From the NCBI GenBank assembly GCA_034370385.1, contig JAXMKZ010000044.1:108562-172561 (forward strand): 64,000 bases of DNA, given 5' to 3'. This DNA comes from Coriobacteriia bacterium. GTDB taxonomy: Bacteria > Actinomycetota > Coriobacteriia > Anaerosomatales > PHET01. Shown piece by piece: positions 55,221 through 64,000 of the stretch (positions are counted from its first letter, which is position 1; every line of letters starts with the position of its first letter). The notes under the pieces are model-generated. The model had not been told where the DNA came from, searched no databases, and saw only the letters and a list, made by a program, of their open reading frames with translations. A program made the position numbers and the translations under genes.

Positions 55221-56282
55221 ATGGGCGTTGCAGAGGAACTGATGCAGGCGCGCGACGACGGGTTAGCGGCTATCGCCGGAGCCGACGATCTGGCTGCGCT
55301 TGGGGCGATTCGCGTCGCGATCTTGGGCAAGAAGGGCTCGCTCACCGCGGTGTTGCGAGGGCTGGGCTCGCTTTCGACTGACGAGAGGCCCGTCGTAGGC
55401 AAGAGGGCCAACGAGGTCCGAGTCGCGCTGGAAGAGGCGCTGGCAGACCGCAACGCCGAACTGTCCGCTGCCGCGATGGATGCGCGTCTGATCGCCGAGG
55501 CCGTGGACGTGACGCTCCCGGGGCGAGCGCGTCCCCTCGGCAGCCGGCACCTCATCAACCGGATCACCGCAGAGATCACGGAGATCTTCCTCGGGCTGGG
55601 CTACCGGGTTGCGGAAGGCCCGGAAGTCGAGCTCGACTACTACAACTTCACCGCGCTCAACACGCCGCCCGACCATCCTGCTCGCTCGCTCGCCGACACG
55701 TTCTACGTGCGTGACCTGTCCGGCGATGAGGCAGCGGTCAAAGGTGAATCCGACGTGCTGTTGCGCACCCAGACCTCTCCGGTCCAGGTGAGGACCATGG
55801 AGCGCGAGAAGCCGCCCATCTACGTGCTCTCCCCGGGGCGCGTGTACCGTCGTGACATCGCCGATCCGAGCCACCTTCCGCAGTTCACGCAGGTCGAAGG
55901 TCTCGTGGTGGATGAGGGGATCACGTTCGCTGACCTCAAGGGAACCCTCGATCACTTCGTCCACCAGATGTTCGGGCCGGACCGCAAGACGCGGTTCCGC
56001 CCGCACTTCTTCCCGTTCACTGAGCCCAGCGCTGAAGTGGATATGAGCTGCGGCATCTGCGACGGGTCAGGTTGCCGCTTCTGCAAGAACTCGGGATGGC
56101 TCGAGATCCTTGGCTGCGGCATGGTCGACCCGAACGTGTTCGGATACGTCGGCATCGACCCCGAGAAGTACTCAGGGTTCGCGTTCGGTATGGGTGTCGA
56201 GCGCATCGCCGCTCTCAAGTACAACGTGCCCGACCTTCGCATGCTTGTCGAAGGCGACATGCGCTTCCTGCGCCAGTTCTAG
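55221..56282 (+). CDS. pheS: Phenylalanyl-tRNA synthetase alpha subunit
   Basis: Class II catalytic subunit, 353 residues. The N-terminal coiled coil is followed by the catalytic domain (LPQFTQVEGLVVDEGIT, GMGVERIAALKY). CGICDGSGCRFCKNSGW (about 275-291) is a Cys-rich insert seen in many PheS. ATG 55221 follows GGGAAGGA by eight bases; an ATG at 55203 overlaps that site. It is regulated by the T-box immediately upstream. Confidence 0.96.
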   Translation: MGVAEELMQARDDGLAAIAGADDLAALGAIRVAILGKKGSLTAVLRGLGSLSTDERPVVGKRANEVRVALEEALADRNAELSAAAMDARLIAEAVDVTLPGRARPLGSRHLINRITAEITEIFLGLGYRVAEGPEVELDYYNFTALNTPPDHPARSLADTFYVRDLSGDEAAVKGESDVLLRTQTSPVQVRTMEREKPPIYVLSPGRVYRRDIADPSHLPQFTQVEGLVVDEGITFADLKGTLDHFVHQMFGPDRKTRFRPHFFPFTEPSAEVDMSCGICDGSGCRFCKNSGWLEILGCGMVDPNVFGYVGIDPEKYSGFAFGMGVERIAALKYNVPDLRMLVEGDMRFLRQF

Positions 56283-56316
56283 ATCCACGACGCGAGACAA
56301 CGGAAGGACGCACTCC

Positions 56317-58734
56317 ATGCGAGTATCGATGACATGGCTCAAAGAGCTGGTCGAGGTAGGTATCGCGCCTCGCGAGCTTGCGGAACGTCTCGACATGACC
56401 GGCACGGCCGTTGAGGCCATCCACGAGACCGGGGAGTCGCTCTCAGGGGTGGTGGTCGGCCTCATCGTCGAGCGCGCGAAGCACCCTGAGGCCGACAAGT
56501 TGTGGGTGACCACGGTCGACGTCGGAGACGGCACGCCGCGGACCATCGTGTGCGGTGCCCAGAACTTCGATGCCGGCGACAAGGTTCCGGTCGCGCTCGT
56601 CGGCGCGGTGCTCCCCGGGGGCTTCGAGATCAAGAAGGCGAAGCTGCGCGGCGTGGTGAGCGAGGGCATGAACTGCTCGCCGCGCGAACTGGGCTTGGGT
56701 GAGGACCACGACGGACTCATGATCCTGCCGGCGGATGCGCCTGTGGGAGCCGCATTCGCTGAGTGGTATGGCGTAGGCGACACGATTCTCGAGCTGGAGA
56801 TCACGCCGAACCGTCCTGACTGTCTGTCGATGGCTGGTGTCGCCCGCGAGGTGGGCGCGGTGCTCGGGACACAGGCCGCGGTTCCTGCGTCCAAGCCGTC
56901 TGAGTCCGGAACCGAAGCGGCAACCGCGTGCACCGTTGAGATTCTCGACTCGGACCTGTGCCCGCGCTACACCGCCCGCGTGATTCGCGGGGTGCGCGTC
57001 GGACCTTCTCCGGACTGGCTGGCCGAGAAGGTGAGCGCGGCAGGCGCGCGTCCCATCAACAACGTCGTGGATGTAACCAACTACGTGCTGTTCGAACTCG
57101 GACAGCCGCTTCACGCCTTCGACCTCGGTACGTTGGCACCTGAGCCGGATGGAACGGTTGCGATCACCGTGCGGACCGCTGGGGTGGGAGAGCGCCTGCG
57201 CACGCTCGACGGGGTCGATCGCGAGCTGCGCTCAGACACCCTGCTGATCTGCGACGGCAGCGGACCGGTTGCGCTCGCCGGCGTCATGGGTGGCGAGGCC
57301 ACGGAAGTCTCAGATGCGACGGTCGACGTGCTGCTTGAGTCAGCCTGCTTCCAGCCAGCGTCGATCTCGCGCACGAGCCGGTCGCTGGGCCTCGTTTCTG
57401 AGGCCTCGATGCGTTTCGAGCGCGCGGTGGACCGAACCGCCTGTGTCGCTGCGCTCGATCGTGCCGCAGCGCTCATTGCCGAGGTGGCCGACGGCACGGT
57501 CGCCCCCGGGGTGATCGATGCCTACCCTGCGCCGCTGGCCCCGAGAGCCCTCACACTGCGCCTGGATCGCCTCGGGGCGGTTCTCGGTGTGATGCTTGAT
57601 CGTGTCGAAGTGGAGCGCATCCTTGGGTCACTGGGGTGTGAGGTCGAAGCGCATCCGGACCGCCTCGAGGTGCGAGCCCCGAGCTTCCGGCCCGACCTTG
57701 AGCGCGAGATCGACCTCATCGAAGAGGTGCTGCGCATCTGGGGCATGGAGCGGGTCGAGTCGACGCTGCCCGGCGGCCGCGAGCGCATAGGGATGCTCAC
57801 GCGCGAGCAGATGCTTCGCGAGCGAATCGGCGAGATCATGCGCGCCTGTGGTCTGAACGAGACCATGACCTACGCGTTCGGCGACCCCGGCGATCCCGAA
57901 CGGGCATCGATGCCCCTCGCCGCGGACGAGCTGTTGGTCGAGCTGCTCAACCCGATGTCGGTTGAGCAGGCGGTCTTGCGCCGCTCCCTGCTGCCGGGGC
58001 TACTCTCGAGTGTGTCGTACAACCAGCGACGCGGGGTGTCCGATGTGCATCTCTACGAGGTCGGCGGCGTCTTCTGGACCTCCCCGGGGCGCAAGCAGCC
58101 CAAGGAGCGCACGGTCGTGGGCGGCGTGCTTGCCGGTGGGTGGCATCGATCGTCGTGGAACTCGCCGGCCGTCCAGCTCGACTTCTTCGACGGCAAGGGC
58201 GTTGTCGAGAACTTGGTCCGCGAACTCGCTATCGAGAAGTTCAAGGTGCGGGCGTTCGAGCCGCCACATCTGCAGCCCGGGCGAGCTGTCGAACTGCTGA
58301 TCGGTGGCGAGGTGGTGGGTTGGCTCGGTGAGGTGCATCCGCTGGTGCTCGAGCGCTTCGACGCCACGGCGCCGGTCGTGGCATTCGAACTCGACGTGAG
58401 GAGGCTCATACGTGCGGCCCGTGATGCTCGGCCGTTCGTGGAACCCGCGCGGTTTCCGGCCATCGCGCACGACATTGCCATCGTCGTGGATGAGGAGGTC
58501 TCCTCAGAGCGCGTCGAGCAGGCGATTCGCTCGGCGGGTGGCAAGCTCTTGGCCGACGTACGCGTCTTCGATGTCTACCGCGGAACCGGCGTGGAGTCGG
58601 GCAAGAAGTCGATAGCGTTCGCGCTGGAGTACCGCGCGGCGGATCGCACCCTGACTACCGAGGAGGTCGATGCGGCGCACGAACGGCTGGTGCGCAAGGC
58701 GACGGGTGCCGTGGGGGGAATACTCAGGGCATAG
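56317..58734 (+). CDS. pheT: Phenylalanyl-tRNA synthetase beta subunit
   Basis: An 805-residue subunit. Order: tRNA-binding EMAP-like domain (residues 40-150, KHPEADKLWVTTVDVGDG), B3/B4 editing domain, B5, the core class II fold and a C-terminal FDX-ACB anticodon domain (FPAIAHDIAIVVDE). It starts 34 bases after pheS with GGAAGGA upstream. No missing domain. Confidence 0.95.
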   Translation: MRVSMTWLKELVEVGIAPRELAERLDMTGTAVEAIHETGESLSGVVVGLIVERAKHPEADKLWVTTVDVGDGTPRTIVCGAQNFDAGDKVPVALVGAVLPGGFEIKKAKLRGVVSEGMNCSPRELGLGEDHDGLMILPADAPVGAAFAEWYGVGDTILELEITPNRPDCLSMAGVAREVGAVLGTQAAVPASKPSESGTEAATACTVEILDSDLCPRYTARVIRGVRVGPSPDWLAEKVSAAGARPINNVVDVTNYVLFELGQPLHAFDLGTLAPEPDGTVAITVRTAGVGERLRTLDGVDRELRSDTLLICDGSGPVALAGVMGGEATEVSDATVDVLLESACFQPASISRTSRSLGLVSEASMRFERAVDRTACVAALDRAAALIAEVADGTVAPGVIDAYPAPLAPRALTLRLDRLGAVLGVMLDRVEVERILGSLGCEVEAHPDRLEVRAPSFRPDLEREIDLIEEVLRIWGMERVESTLPGGRERIGMLTREQMLRERIGEIMRACGLNETMTYAFGDPGDPERASMPLAADELLVELLNPMSVEQAVLRRSLLPGLLSSVSYNQRRGVSDVHLYEVGGVFWTSPGRKQPKERTVVGGVLAGGWHRSSWNSPAVQLDFFDGKGVVENLVRELAIEKFKVRAFEPPHLQPGRAVELLIGGEVVGWLGEVHPLVLERFDATAPVVAFELDVRRLIRAARDARPFVEPARFPAIAHDIAIVVDEEVSSERVEQAIRSAGGKLLADVRVFDVYRGTGVESGKKSIAFALEYRAADRTLTTEEVDAAHERLVRKATGAVGGILRA

Positions 58735-58743
58735 CGCATCAGG

Positions 58744-58795
58744 GAAGCATAATTACGCATATTGATTGACTTGTATGCATAACTTTGAATATAGT
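58744..58795 (+). promoter_or_regulatory. argC promoter with two ARG-box-like operators
   Basis: TTGACT (58766-58771) and TATAGT (58790-58795) have an 18-base spacer. Two AT-rich partial palindromes resembling ArgR sites overlap it: 58744-58761 (around GCATAATTACGCAT) and 58774-58791 (TATGCATAACTTTGAATA), starting 30 bases apart. This patch is strikingly AT-rich against the window. An arginine repressor is expected but its gene is not in the window. Confidence 0.7.
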
Positions 58796-58834
58796 ACCGA
58801 CTCAGTACCTGGCTGTGAGTCGGAGGCGATCGTG

Positions 58835-59875
58835 ATGGACGTAGCTGTCATAGGGGGGTCGGGTTATACCGGAGCCGAGCTCCTTCGGTGGATTCTCGGG
58901 CATCCTGAGTTTGCGCTGTCGCTGGTCACATCCGACGCCGAGGCGGGCAGGCCCGTGGCTGCGATCCATCCCGCGCTGGCCGCATCGACAGATGCGGTGT
59001 TCGAGCCCGTCGATGCGGCGACCATCGCGAGCAGGGCGAAGCTGGCGTTTCTAGCGGTGCCGCACACCGCCGCGATGGCAATCGTTCCTTCGCTTCTGGA
59101 TGCCGGCCTGACCGTCATCGACCTGTCGGCGGATTTTCGTCTGAGTGACGCCTCGATCTATGAGCACTGGTACGGGGTCACGCATGCTGCGCCCGACCTT
59201 CTGGCGAAAGCCGTCTACGGTCTTCCTGAGGCCGACAGGAGCGGTCTGCTCGGCGCGAAGCTGGTCGCGGTGCCCGGCTGCTACCCGACGGCCACTGCGC
59301 TGGCTGCCCTGCCGGCGCTCGAGACGGCGGGCCTGTGGGACGGCCGTCCCGTACATGTCGATGCCAAGTCGGGCGTGACCGGGGCCGGCAAAGGGCTCTC
59401 GCCGGGTTCGCACTTCGTCGCCGCGAACGAATCAGTACTGCCGTACAAGGTCGGCACTCATCGTCACACGCCCGAGATCGAGCAGACACTGGGCCGGGCG
59501 GCGAACGAATCGGTCCCCGTGGTGTTCGCACCGCATCTGGTGCCGCTGTCGCGCGGGCTTCTGTCGACGGTGTACCTCGGGATGGCGCGGGAGATCTGCG
59601 CAGATGAGGCAGTGGAGATGTACCGCGCGCGGTACGCCGGAGAGCCGTTCGTCCGGGTCCTTGAGGCCGGCTCGATGCCTTCGACGGCCGAAGTCCGCGG
59701 AACGAACCGTGCGGTCATCGGGGTGACCGTGGACGAGCGGACATCGACGCTTATCGCGGCGTGTGCCCTAGACAACCTCGGCAAGGGTGCCGCGAGTCAG
59801 GCCATCCAGTGCGCCAACGCGGTGCTCGGTCTTCCTGAGGACACGGGGCTCACGTCGATAGGCCCGGTGATCTGA
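58835..59875 (+). CDS. argC: N-acetyl-gamma-glutamyl-phosphate reductase
   Basis: NADPH-dependent reductase, third step of the acetyl-arginine route; 346 residues. The NAD motif GGSGYTGAELLR is at the N terminus, the catalytic Cys is in AVPGCYPTATALA and the His-rich site is GTHRHTPEIEQ. ATG 58835 follows GGAGG by eight bases. First gene of the arg operon. Confidence 0.96.
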   Translation: MDVAVIGGSGYTGAELLRWILGHPEFALSLVTSDAEAGRPVAAIHPALAASTDAVFEPVDAATIASRAKLAFLAVPHTAAMAIVPSLLDAGLTVIDLSADFRLSDASIYEHWYGVTHAAPDLLAKAVYGLPEADRSGLLGAKLVAVPGCYPTATALAALPALETAGLWDGRPVHVDAKSGVTGAGKGLSPGSHFVAANESVLPYKVGTHRHTPEIEQTLGRAANESVPVVFAPHLVPLSRGLLSTVYLGMAREICADEAVEMYRARYAGEPFVRVLEAGSMPSTAEVRGTNRAVIGVTVDERTSTLIAACALDNLGKGAASQAIQCANAVLGLPEDTGLTSIGPVI

Positions 59876-59876
59876 G

Positions 59877-61106
59877 ATGCCATCCGGACACTCCGTCCCT
59901 GTCTTCGAGGACGTTGGAGGCGGGGTCACGGCCCCGACAGGATTCTCCGCATCCGGCGTTCACTGCGGTCTGAAGCCGGAAGGCCGGCTCGATCTGGCGC
60001 TGGTGGATGCCGGTGATCGGGTCCCCGCTGCCGCCGTGTTCACCATCAACCGCGTCGCCGCGGCCCCGGTGGTCGTATCGCGGCGACATATCGCTGATGG
60101 GCACGCGCGGGCGGTCGTGATCAACGCAGGCAACGCGAACGCATGCACAGGTGAGCCGGGCGAGTCGGCCGCGATCGCTACGGCGCGGGCGCTCGCCTCG
60201 ACGCTTGCCTGTGACCCGGGCGACGTGATCGTGTGCTCTACCGGTGTGATCGGTGTCCCGTTGCCGGTCGACCTCATCGTCGCTGCGGTTCCGTCGGCCG
60301 CACGTGCTGCAACGCGGTCGGGTGCCGGGGATGCCGCCGCCGCGATCATGACCACGGACACCTTCGCCAAGCAGGCCGCGGTCGCGTTCACGTACGACGG
60401 CGCGCGCTACACGGTTGCCGGCATGGCCAAGGGCAGCGGCATGATCCGACCTGACATGGCTACCATGCTTGGGGTTCTCACGACCGACGCGCCTCTCACA
60501 AGCAGCGCGTGCGATGCAGCCCTGCGCGCAGCGACCACAACCACCTTCAACCGGGTGACCGTCGACGGCGACACGTCCACGAACGACACGGTGGTGCTTC
60601 TTGCCAACGGTGCGGCGGGGGGTGAGCCGATCGGGCCCGATGCACCTGCTTTCGCTCACGTCGCTGAGGCCCTTCGGATCGTATCTGAGCGGCTCGCCCG
60701 GATGCTCGCCCGTGATGGCGAGGGTGCGACGAAGCTCGTCACCGTGACGGTGACCGGTGCATCGACCGAGGCTGACGCGGAACTCGCGGCCTTCGCGATC
60801 GCCGACTCGCCGCTCGTCAAGACCGCGCTTTTTGGCGGCGACGCCAACTGGGGCAGGGTGGCCATGGCAGCTGGGAAGTCGGGTGCCGCGTTCGATCAGA
60901 GCGCGTTGGCAATCCGCTTCGCCGGAATCGAGGTCTGCAGCAAGGGGACCGCAGTTCCCTTTGACGAGGAGGAAGCTGCTGCTGCGCTGGCAGCCGACGA
61001 GGTCTCCATCGCTGTGGACCTGGGCGCCGGAAGCGCGGCCGTGACCGTCCTTACCTGCGATCTGTCATACGACTACGTTCGCATCAACGGCGACTACCGA
61101 AGTTAG
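59877..61106 (+). CDS. argJ: Glutamate N-acetyltransferase/ornithine acetyltransferase ArgJ
   Basis: A 409-residue precursor that cleaves itself into two chains and recycles the acetyl group in arginine synthesis. The cleavage signature KGSGMIRPDMATMLG starts at K185, with Thr196 as the new N-terminal nucleophile. GNANACTG and SIAVDLGAGSAAVTVLTCDLSY near the end are typical. Whether it also uses acetyl-CoA (bifunctional) cannot be decided by sequence; no argA is seen. It starts one base after argC. Confidence 0.95.
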   Translation: MPSGHSVPVFEDVGGGVTAPTGFSASGVHCGLKPEGRLDLALVDAGDRVPAAAVFTINRVAAAPVVVSRRHIADGHARAVVINAGNANACTGEPGESAAIATARALASTLACDPGDVIVCSTGVIGVPLPVDLIVAAVPSAARAATRSGAGDAAAAIMTTDTFAKQAAVAFTYDGARYTVAGMAKGSGMIRPDMATMLGVLTTDAPLTSSACDAALRAATTTTFNRVTVDGDTSTNDTVVLLANGAAGGEPIGPDAPAFAHVAEALRIVSERLARMLARDGEGATKLVTVTVTGASTEADAELAAFAIADSPLVKTALFGGDANWGRVAMAAGKSGAAFDQSALAIRFAGIEVCSKGTAVPFDEEEAAAALAADEVSIAVDLGAGSAAVTVLTCDLSYDYVRINGDYRS

Positions 61107-61138
61107 CGGTGTGGTGACGATCACTCGGTCGAAGCCAC

Positions 61139-61170
61139 ACGGCACGCGGACTCGACTCACGTCGTGCCGT
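61139..61170 (+). other. Inverted repeat between argJ and argB
   Basis: ACGGCACG (61139-61146) and CGTGCCGT (61163-61170) form an 8-bp stem with a 16-base loop in the 99-base gap. There is no T-run; it may temper read-through or stabilise the messages. Confidence 0.4.
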
Positions 61171-61205
61171 CAGGCACCCCCGACGACAAAGAATGGTGTG
61201 AAGCG

Positions 61206-62081
61206 ATGAAGGACTCACTTGCCAAGGCCGCAACCCTCATGGAGGCTCTCCCGTGGATCAAGCATGCGTGGGGCCGGACGGTTGTGATCAAGTACGGGGG
61301 GGCGGCCATGACCGACTCCGCGTTGCGCGACGCCGTCGCCGCCGACATCGTGCTCATGAAGCTCGTGGGCGTGAACCCCGTCGTCGTGCACGGCGGAGGA
61401 CCTGAGATCACCTCGTTCATGGAGCGGCTCGGCATGCCCGTGCGTTTCCATCAGGGCCTCCGGGTGACGACTGACGAAGCCATGGACGTCGTGAAGATGG
61501 TACTTGTGGGCAAGGTCAACAAGGAACTGGTCAGCGCCATCAACTCTCACGGTCGCTATGCCGTCGGGATGTCGGGCGAGGACGGCAACACGGTGGTTGC
61601 CACAGCGCTCGACCCCGAGCTCGGCCGGGTGGGAGAGGTGACCGAGATAGATACCACCGTGCTGGCGAACCTCATCGAGGACGGATTCATTCCTGTGGTC
61701 GCGACGGTGGCCGCTGGCGATGACGGCGGATCGTTCAACGTCAACGCAGACCTCGTCGCGGGCCGGTTGGCTGCAGCGCTCGGTGCGGACAAGTGCATCT
61801 TCCTGACCGACGTGGATGGGCTGTATCGCGACTTCTCCGACAAGGGCTCGCTCATCAGCGCGCTCAGCGCCGTCGAGGCTGAGGAGATGATCATGGCCGA
61901 CGAGCTTGAGGGCGGCATGGTGCCCAAGGTTGCAGCATGTGTGCATGCCCTCCGAGGTGGCGTGAGGCGCGCACACATCCTCAACGGCACGGTGCCCCAC
62001 GCTCTGCTGCTGGAGGTCTACACCGACGAAGGTGTGGGTACGATGATCACTCATGAGGCCGAGCAGGGGGGTGCTGAGTGA
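61206..62081 (+). CDS. argB: Acetylglutamate kinase
   Basis: Amino acid kinase of 291 residues that phosphorylates N-acetylglutamate. KYGGAAM, VHGGGPEITSFMERLG and FLTDVDGLYRDF are family motifs. The N-terminal helix (KDSLAKAATLMEALPWI) is of the kind that makes arginine-sensitive enzymes, fitting an ArgJ-type cycle. I use ATG 61206; an in-frame GTG at 61164 would fall in the inverted repeat. Confidence 0.94.
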   Translation: MKDSLAKAATLMEALPWIKHAWGRTVVIKYGGAAMTDSALRDAVAADIVLMKLVGVNPVVVHGGGPEITSFMERLGMPVRFHQGLRVTTDEAMDVVKMVLVGKVNKELVSAINSHGRYAVGMSGEDGNTVVATALDPELGRVGEVTEIDTTVLANLIEDGFIPVVATVAAGDDGGSFNVNADLVAGRLAAALGADKCIFLTDVDGLYRDFSDKGSLISALSAVEAEEMIMADELEGGMVPKVAACVHALRGGVRRAHILNGTVPHALLLEVYTDEGVGTMITHEAEQGGAE

Positions 62082-63286
62082 TGGGTGCCCTCTTCGAGGC
62101 GGCCAGAGAGCGCGACGCCGCGTGCGTGATGCAGACCTACGCGCGCAAGCCCATCATGTTTCTCTCCGGGGACGGGATGCGCCTGTTCGATGATGACGGT
62201 CGCGAGTATCTCGACTTCGTGAGCGGCATCGGCGCGGTGAATCTCGGCCACGCGCACCCGGCGGTCACCGAGGCGGTGGCTCAGCAGGCCGCCAAGCTCG
62301 TCCACGTCTCCAATCTGTTCTTCGTCGAGCACCGCGCCGAGCTGGCGTGCGACTTGAACCGGCTGCTGGGCGGCGGTATGCGTACCTTCTTCGCCAACTC
62401 AGGGGCTGAAGCCAACGAGGGCGCCATCAAGATCGCCCGGCGCTGGGCCGGGGAGACGAAGCCCGGAGCCTTCACAGTGGTGACCACCCATCGCTCGTTT
62501 CACGGTCGGACCCTGGCCGCGCTTGCCGCCACCGGGCAGGCGAGCAAGCAGGAGGCCTTCGCGCCGCTGCCCAGCGGGTTTGTCCACGTGCCGCTGAACG
62601 ACATCGATGCGCTGTCCGAGGCGCTCGACGAGGGAGCAGCAGCGTTCCTCGTCGAGGTCATCCAAGGCGAGGGAGGCGTGTGGTCGGCCACACCCGAGTA
62701 TCTGAGGGCCGCTGAAGGGTTGTGTCGAGAGCGCGACGCGTTGTTCATGATCGATGAGGTCCAGACGGGCTTCTTTCGCACAGGTCCTGCATTCGCGCAC
62801 CAAGCGTTCGGTATCACGCCCGATGTCGTGACCCTCGCCAAGGCTATGGCGAATGGATTCCCGATCGGCGCTGTGGTGGCCCGCGAGGAGGTCGCAGCGG
62901 CGTTTCGCCTCGGAGACCATGGCTCGACGTTTGGCGGCGGTCCGGTGGTGTGTGCGGCGGGTCGCGCCACGGTGGCGGCGCTCATCGCCGAGAACGCCGG
63001 CGAGAACGCCCTGAGATCAGGCGAGTACCTGCGCGCGGGCCTCTCACGTCTGGGCGATGCGAGCGGAGCCGTGACCGACGTACGGGGTGCGGGGTTGATG
63101 TGCGGCTGCACTCTGGCTGCTCCCAAGGCCGCCGAGGTGGCGTCGTCGATGCTGCAACGCGGGTGCGTCGTGAACCACATAGGAGCGGAATTCTTGCGGT
63201 TTCTCCCGCCTCTCGTGTGTGGCGAGGCCGAGATTGATACACTCCTGAGCGCGCTGTCGGATGTCATCGAGGAGGTTGTCGCGTGA
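62081..63286 (+). CDS. argD: Acetylornithine aminotransferase
   Basis: PLP-dependent class III aminotransferase, 401 residues. FFANSGAEANEGAIK binds the cofactor phosphate, DEVQTGFFRTG gives the Asp, and LAKAMANGFPIG holds the PLP Lys (K254). It overlaps argB (TGATG), with an additional in-frame GTG at 62078. Confidence 0.95.
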   Translation: MGALFEAARERDAACVMQTYARKPIMFLSGDGMRLFDDDGREYLDFVSGIGAVNLGHAHPAVTEAVAQQAAKLVHVSNLFFVEHRAELACDLNRLLGGGMRTFFANSGAEANEGAIKIARRWAGETKPGAFTVVTTHRSFHGRTLAALAATGQASKQEAFAPLPSGFVHVPLNDIDALSEALDEGAAAFLVEVIQGEGGVWSATPEYLRAAEGLCRERDALFMIDEVQTGFFRTGPAFAHQAFGITPDVVTLAKAMANGFPIGAVVAREEVAAAFRLGDHGSTFGGGPVVCAAGRATVAALIAENAGENALRSGEYLRAGLSRLGDASGAVTDVRGAGLMCGCTLAAPKAAEVASSMLQRGCVVNHIGAEFLRFLPPLVCGEAEIDTLLSALSDVIEEVVA

Positions 63287-64000
63287 ACAACGAACTGTTT
63301 CGGGGGCGCGATCTTCTCGCTCTGGACGATTTTTCGCCCGAGGAGCTCGTCCACCTCGTGGGGGTCGCGGAGGCGCAGAAGCGCATGTGGAACACCGGGC
63401 TTCGCAAGGCGCCGCTTCCCGGCAAGTCCGTCGCGGTCATTCTGCAGAAGCCGTCGCTGCGCACGCGAGTGAGTTTTGAGATGGCGTGCGTACAGCTCGG
63501 CGCCCACTGTGTGGTCATGAGCGGACCTGACGGCGCGTTCTCGCGCGGCGAGACCGTGCATGACACGGCGAAGGTGCTCGAGCGCTACGTCGACGCAATC
63601 GTCATTCGGACCTACGCCCAGTCCGTCGTCGAGGAGCTGGCCGCGCATGCGTCGGTTCCCGTGATCAACGCGCTCACCGACGACCATCATCCCTGTCAGG
63701 GACTCGCCGATCTTCTCACCATCCAGGAGCGCTTCGGAAGGCTCTCGGGGCTACGATTCGCCTACGTCGGGGATGGCAACAACATGGCCAACACCTACCT
63801 GTTGGCCGGTGCCCTTGCGGGTATGGACGTCGCGATCGCCTGTCCTGCGGGCTACGAGCCGTCGGCAGACGTCGTGGGTCGTGCCTCGGCCATCGCCGAG
63901 CGCACCAGTGCTCGCGTGCATGTCGGAGACGACGCGTCGGCGGCTGTCGCCGGCGCCAACGTCGTCGTCACCGACACCTGGGCGTCGATGGGGCAAGAGT
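63283..64000 (+). CDS. argF: Ornithine carbamoyltransferase (3' end outside window)
   Basis: First 239 residues of OTC. The carbamoyl-phosphate site is KPSLRTRVSFEMA, and HHPCQGLADLLTI binds ornithine/transition state. GDGNNMANT continues the fold. It starts at GTG 63283, overlapping the argD stop by four bases, with GGAGG upstream. The reading frame is open to the window end. Confidence 0.95.
   Translation, partial: MNNELFRGRDLLALDDFSPEELVHLVGVAEAQKRMWNTGLRKAPLPGKSVAVILQKPSLRTRVSFEMACVQLGAHCVVMSGPDGAFSRGETVHDTAKVLERYVDAIVIRTYAQSVVEELAAHASVPVINALTDDHHPCQGLADLLTIQERFGRLSGLRFAYVGDGNNMANTYLLAGALAGMDVAIACPAGYEPSADVVGRASAIAERTSARVHVGDDASAAVAGANVVVTDTWASMGQE

Overview
The window is a dense, high-GC bacterial chromosome segment with short intergenic gaps, many ATGA/GTGA stop-start overlaps and frequent GTG/TTG starts. 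Several features suggest an anaerobic, high-GC Gram-positive actinobacterium, most plausibly of the Coriobacteriia (Anaerosomatales/OPB41-like) group: split transketolase, FtsEX-CtpA, a [NiFe]-hydrogenase with an HdrA/MvhD-type partner, an ArgJ-type arginine operon and a translational-looking T-box. The lineage is my inference from gene content; no 16S rRNA or other decisive marker is present.

Layout. 1-9.9 kb: 3' part of a split transketolase, ftsE-ftsX-ctpA, an acidic unknown on the minus strand, RNase R, a CbrA/geranylgeranyl-reductase-like flavoprotein, an M42 aminopeptidase and a small membrane protein. 9.9-10.9 kb: smpB and tmRNA, the trans-translation pair. 11-15.2 kb: a PAS-GGDEF-EAL protein whose EAL half looks inactive, a coupled trio (unknown, URO-D-like, NimA-like), and a YafK-type L,D-transpeptidase lacking its catalytic Cys and His. 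15.4-25.7 kb: a nine-gene chemosensory operon (PATAN/DUF4388, CheR-TPR, CheY-like, a PilB/GspE-like protein with ruined nucleotide-binding motifs, two CheW, MCP, CheA-REC, CheB) with no flagellar gene nearby. 25.9-30.5 kb: a hydrogenase operon (HdrA-like/MvhD fusion, small subunit, large subunit, a 79-aa unknown) with a maturation protease on the opposite strand. 30.5-33.6 kb: murI, an MBL hydrolase, rph and rdgB. 33.7-34.4 kb: six tRNA genes (Pro, Gly, Arg, His, Lys, Leu). 34.5-37.7 kb: tig-clpP-clpX. 38-44.7 kb: valS-folC, a zinc-ribbon membrane protein and thrS. 44.7-51.6 kb: an Mrp/Mbh-like antiporter module of eight genes ending in a 1020-aa double-antiporter subunit. 51.6-53.2 kb: infC-rpmI-rplT behind an attenuator-type leader. 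53.2-54.9 kb: a haem-motif lipoprotein, and a SipW-type signal peptidase with its likely substrate. 54.9-58.7 kb: a phenylalanine T-box and pheS-pheT. 58.7-64 kb: argC-J-B-D-F behind ARG-box-like operators; argF runs off the window.

How the parts fit. Most of the window is housekeeping: translation, protein quality control and arginine synthesis. The accessory interest lies in three places. The chemosensory operon has lost or never had flagellar partners and carries a pseudo-ATPase related to type IV pilus motors next to a PATAN protein; this hints at control of pili, surface behaviour or another cellular output, perhaps with c-di-GMP (a GGDEF protein lies just upstream). The hydrogenase has an electron-transfer subunit built from HdrA and MvhD parts but without the FAD-binding motif that HdrA uses for bifurcation. 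The antiporter module resembles the ion-pumping arm of membrane-bound hydrogenases but has no hydrogenase arm next to it. Several proteins with conserved folds but missing catalytic residues (EAL, L,D-transpeptidase, PilB-like ATPase) recur and are the best candidates for new functions.
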